This document shows, one piece after another, positions 62,763 to 64,000 of a stretch of DNA of 64,000 nucleotides. Source of the DNA: Streptomyces spinoverrucosus (GTDB lineage Bacteria > Actinomycetota > Actinomycetes > Streptomycetales > Streptomycetaceae); assembly GCF_006539505.1 (NCBI RefSeq), contig NZ_BJND01000024.1:62001-126000 (forward strand), given 5' to 3'. Position 1 is the stretch's first letter. Every line of letters begins with the position of its first letter. A program made the position numbers and the translations under genes. The notes beneath the pieces are model-generated. The model was not told where the DNA came from. It searched no databases and saw nothing but the letters and a program-made list of their open reading frames with translations.

Positions 62763-64000
62763 AGGTGGGCAAGCTGGGCGGGGTTTTCGCTTGATCGGTC
62801 TCCAGCGCCTCCAACGCCAGTCTTATCGCCTCGTCCAGTTGGACGTCTCGGCCTGCCGCGTAGTCCTGCGGGCGTTGTACGACCTCCACGTCCGGGTCCA
62901 CGCCGTGGTTCTCGACGCCCCAGCCGTAGCCCTCCAGCCAGAAGGCGTACTTCGGCTGGGTGACCAGGGTGCCGTCGATCAGGCGGTAGCGGCTGTCGAT
63001 GCCGATCACGCCGCCCCATGTGCGGACCCCGACCACCGGGCCCAGGCCGAGTGCCTTGATCGCCGCGTTGACGATGTCGCCGTCCGATCCGGAGAACTCG
63101 TTGGCGACGGCGACGACCGGACCGCGCGGCGCGTCCTGCGGGTAGCTGTACGGGCGCATTCCGCGCGGCACCGCCCAGCCGACGATCCGCCGGGCCAGCT
63201 TCTCCACCACCAGCTGGGAGGTGTGCCCGCCCCGGTTCTCCCGGAGGTCCACGACGAGCCCCTCCCGGCCCACCTCCACGCGCAGGTCCCGGTGGATCTG
63301 CGCCCAGCCGGGCGCCTGCATGTCCGGCACGTGGAGGTAGCCGAGGCGTCCGCCGGACCGCTCGTGCACATACGCCCGCCGGTCCGCGACCCACGCGTGG
63401 TAGCGCAGCGGCTCCTCGTCCGCGATGGGTACGACCACGGCGTGCCGTACCTCGCCCCCGCCGGACGGCGAGATGGTCAGCTCGACCGGCTTGTCCGCCG
63501 TACCGACGAGCAGCGGGCCCGGCCCGGTCACCGGGTCCACCGCCCGTCCGGCCACCGCCACGATCGCGTCCCCGGCGCGCACCGCCACGCCGGGGGCGGC
63601 CAGGGGTGAGCGGGCGTCGGGGTCGGAGGTCTCCGAGGGCAGGACGCGGTCGATGCGCCAACTGCCGTCCGGGTGCCGGGAGATGTCCGCTCCGAGCAGT
63701 CCCTGCCGGGCTCCGTTGCCGTGTCCGCCGCGCGGAATGACGTAGGCGTGCGAGGTGCCCAGTTCGCCCTGCACCTCCCACAGGAGGTCCACCAGGTCGT
63801 CGTGGGTGGCGACCCGGTCGAGGACCGGCCGGTAGCGGTCGAGGACGGCGTCCCAGTCGACGCCGTTCATGTCCGGGCGCCAGAAGTGGTCGCGCATGAT
63901 GCGGCCGGTCTCGTCGTACATCTGCCGCCACTCGGCCGACGGGTCGACCGTCTGGCGGACGCGGGTGAGGTCGACGGTGACGTTGGTGTCGCTGTCGTCG
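62761..64000 (-). CDS. tricorn-like S41 protease (5' part outside window)
   Basis: C-terminal 412 residues of a large tricorn-protease homologue. A PDZ-like domain (RAGDAIVAVAGRAVDPVTGP) is followed by the S41 catalytic domain with LGYLHVPDMQAPGWAQIHRD, LVVDLRENRGGHTSQLVVEK, the Ser nucleophile in NEFSGSDGDIVNAA and GVENHGVDPDVEV. An upstream catalytic His lies in GTSHAYV. Full-length relatives are about 1,000-1,100 aa and degrade peptides released by other proteases. The reading frame is open to the edge at 64000. The stop TAA at 62761-62763 lies in a dispersed repeat. Confidence 0.93.
   Translation of the reverse strand, partial: DDSDTNVTVDLTRVRQTVDPSAEWRQMYDETGRIMRDHFWRPDMNGVDWDAVLDRYRPVLDRVATHDDLVDLLWEVQGELGTSHAYVIPRGGHGNGARQGLLGADISRHPDGSWRIDRVLPSETSDPDARSPLAAPGVAVRAGDAIVAVAGRAVDPVTGPGPLLVGTADKPVELTISPSGGGEVRHAVVVPIADEEPLRYHAWVADRRAYVHERSGGRLGYLHVPDMQAPGWAQIHRDLRVEVGREGLVVDLRENRGGHTSQLVVEKLARRIVGWAVPRGMRPYSYPQDAPRGPVVAVANEFSGSDGDIVNAAIKALGLGPVVGVRTWGGVIGIDSRYRLIDGTLVTQPKYAFWLEGYGWGVENHGVDPDVEVVQRPQDYAAGRDVQLDEAIRLALEALETDQAKTPPSLPT

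Overview
The window is high-GC actinobacterial chromosome, almost certainly Streptomyces. The evidence is a very strong G/C third-position bias, many GTG starts, tightly coupled operons with ATGA/GTGA/TGATG overlaps, and a core set of household genes (ppdK, dusB, glyS, znuACB-zur, uppS, recO, leuA, phoH, ybeY, era, rnz, a tricorn-like protease) mixed with sugar-use and transport genes. No rRNA, tRNA, CRISPR, IS element or prophage was seen.

Layout. 1-2178: pyruvate phosphate dikinase, cut by the left edge. 2.6-7.3 kb: a ROK repressor divergent from a two-gene glycan-hydrolase operon. 7.4-16.9 kb: a sulfatase-like membrane protein, dusB, two drug-type MFS pumps (one divergent from an XRE regulator), a TetR/aldo-keto reductase pair with a strong operator, and a LysE exporter. 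17-21.7 kb: glyS, then the zinc-uptake locus znuACB and its regulator zur. 21.7-26.9 kb: uppS, recO and small genes, then an ECF sigma factor with a coupled membrane partner. 27-35 kb: a probable sialic-acid unit (peptide-type ABC importer, NanA/DapA-family aldolase, secreted sialidase) beside the debris of a GntR regulator. 35-39.9 kb: a two-component system, an MMPL transporter and a TerB-like protein. 40-42 kb: leuA with a Leu-rich leader peptide and attenuator. 42.1-43.5 kb: an M4 protease with a likely emfourin-type inhibitor. 43.5-46.2 kb: GH1 beta-glucosidase and an MFS transporter. 46.2-52.8 kb: the RNA/ribosome-associated set phoH (split by an intein), ybeY, a CorC-like protein, a YjbR protein, a degenerate cytidine deaminase and era. 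52.9-59 kb: a PfkB kinase, a tandem-repeat array of about 13 units of about 65 bp, and a glucarate operon with an IclR regulator. 59-64 kb: an MFS protein, adenosine-deaminase family enzyme, RNase Z, a HIT protein, and a tricorn-like protease cut by the right edge.

The most unusual items are the phoH intein, which has class 3 features (Ala1, Trp66, Cys340, Thr+1) and an intact LAGLIDADG pair; the repeat array upstream of the PfkB kinase; a 34-codon ORF in front of recO that is a diverged copy of recO's own 5' end and overlaps its start; the M4 protease/inhibitor pair; the decayed GntR regulator at the sialic-acid cluster; and several small duplications of gene ends (ROK gene, era). All functional calls rest on reading the sequence and on memory of protein families; no database search was run.
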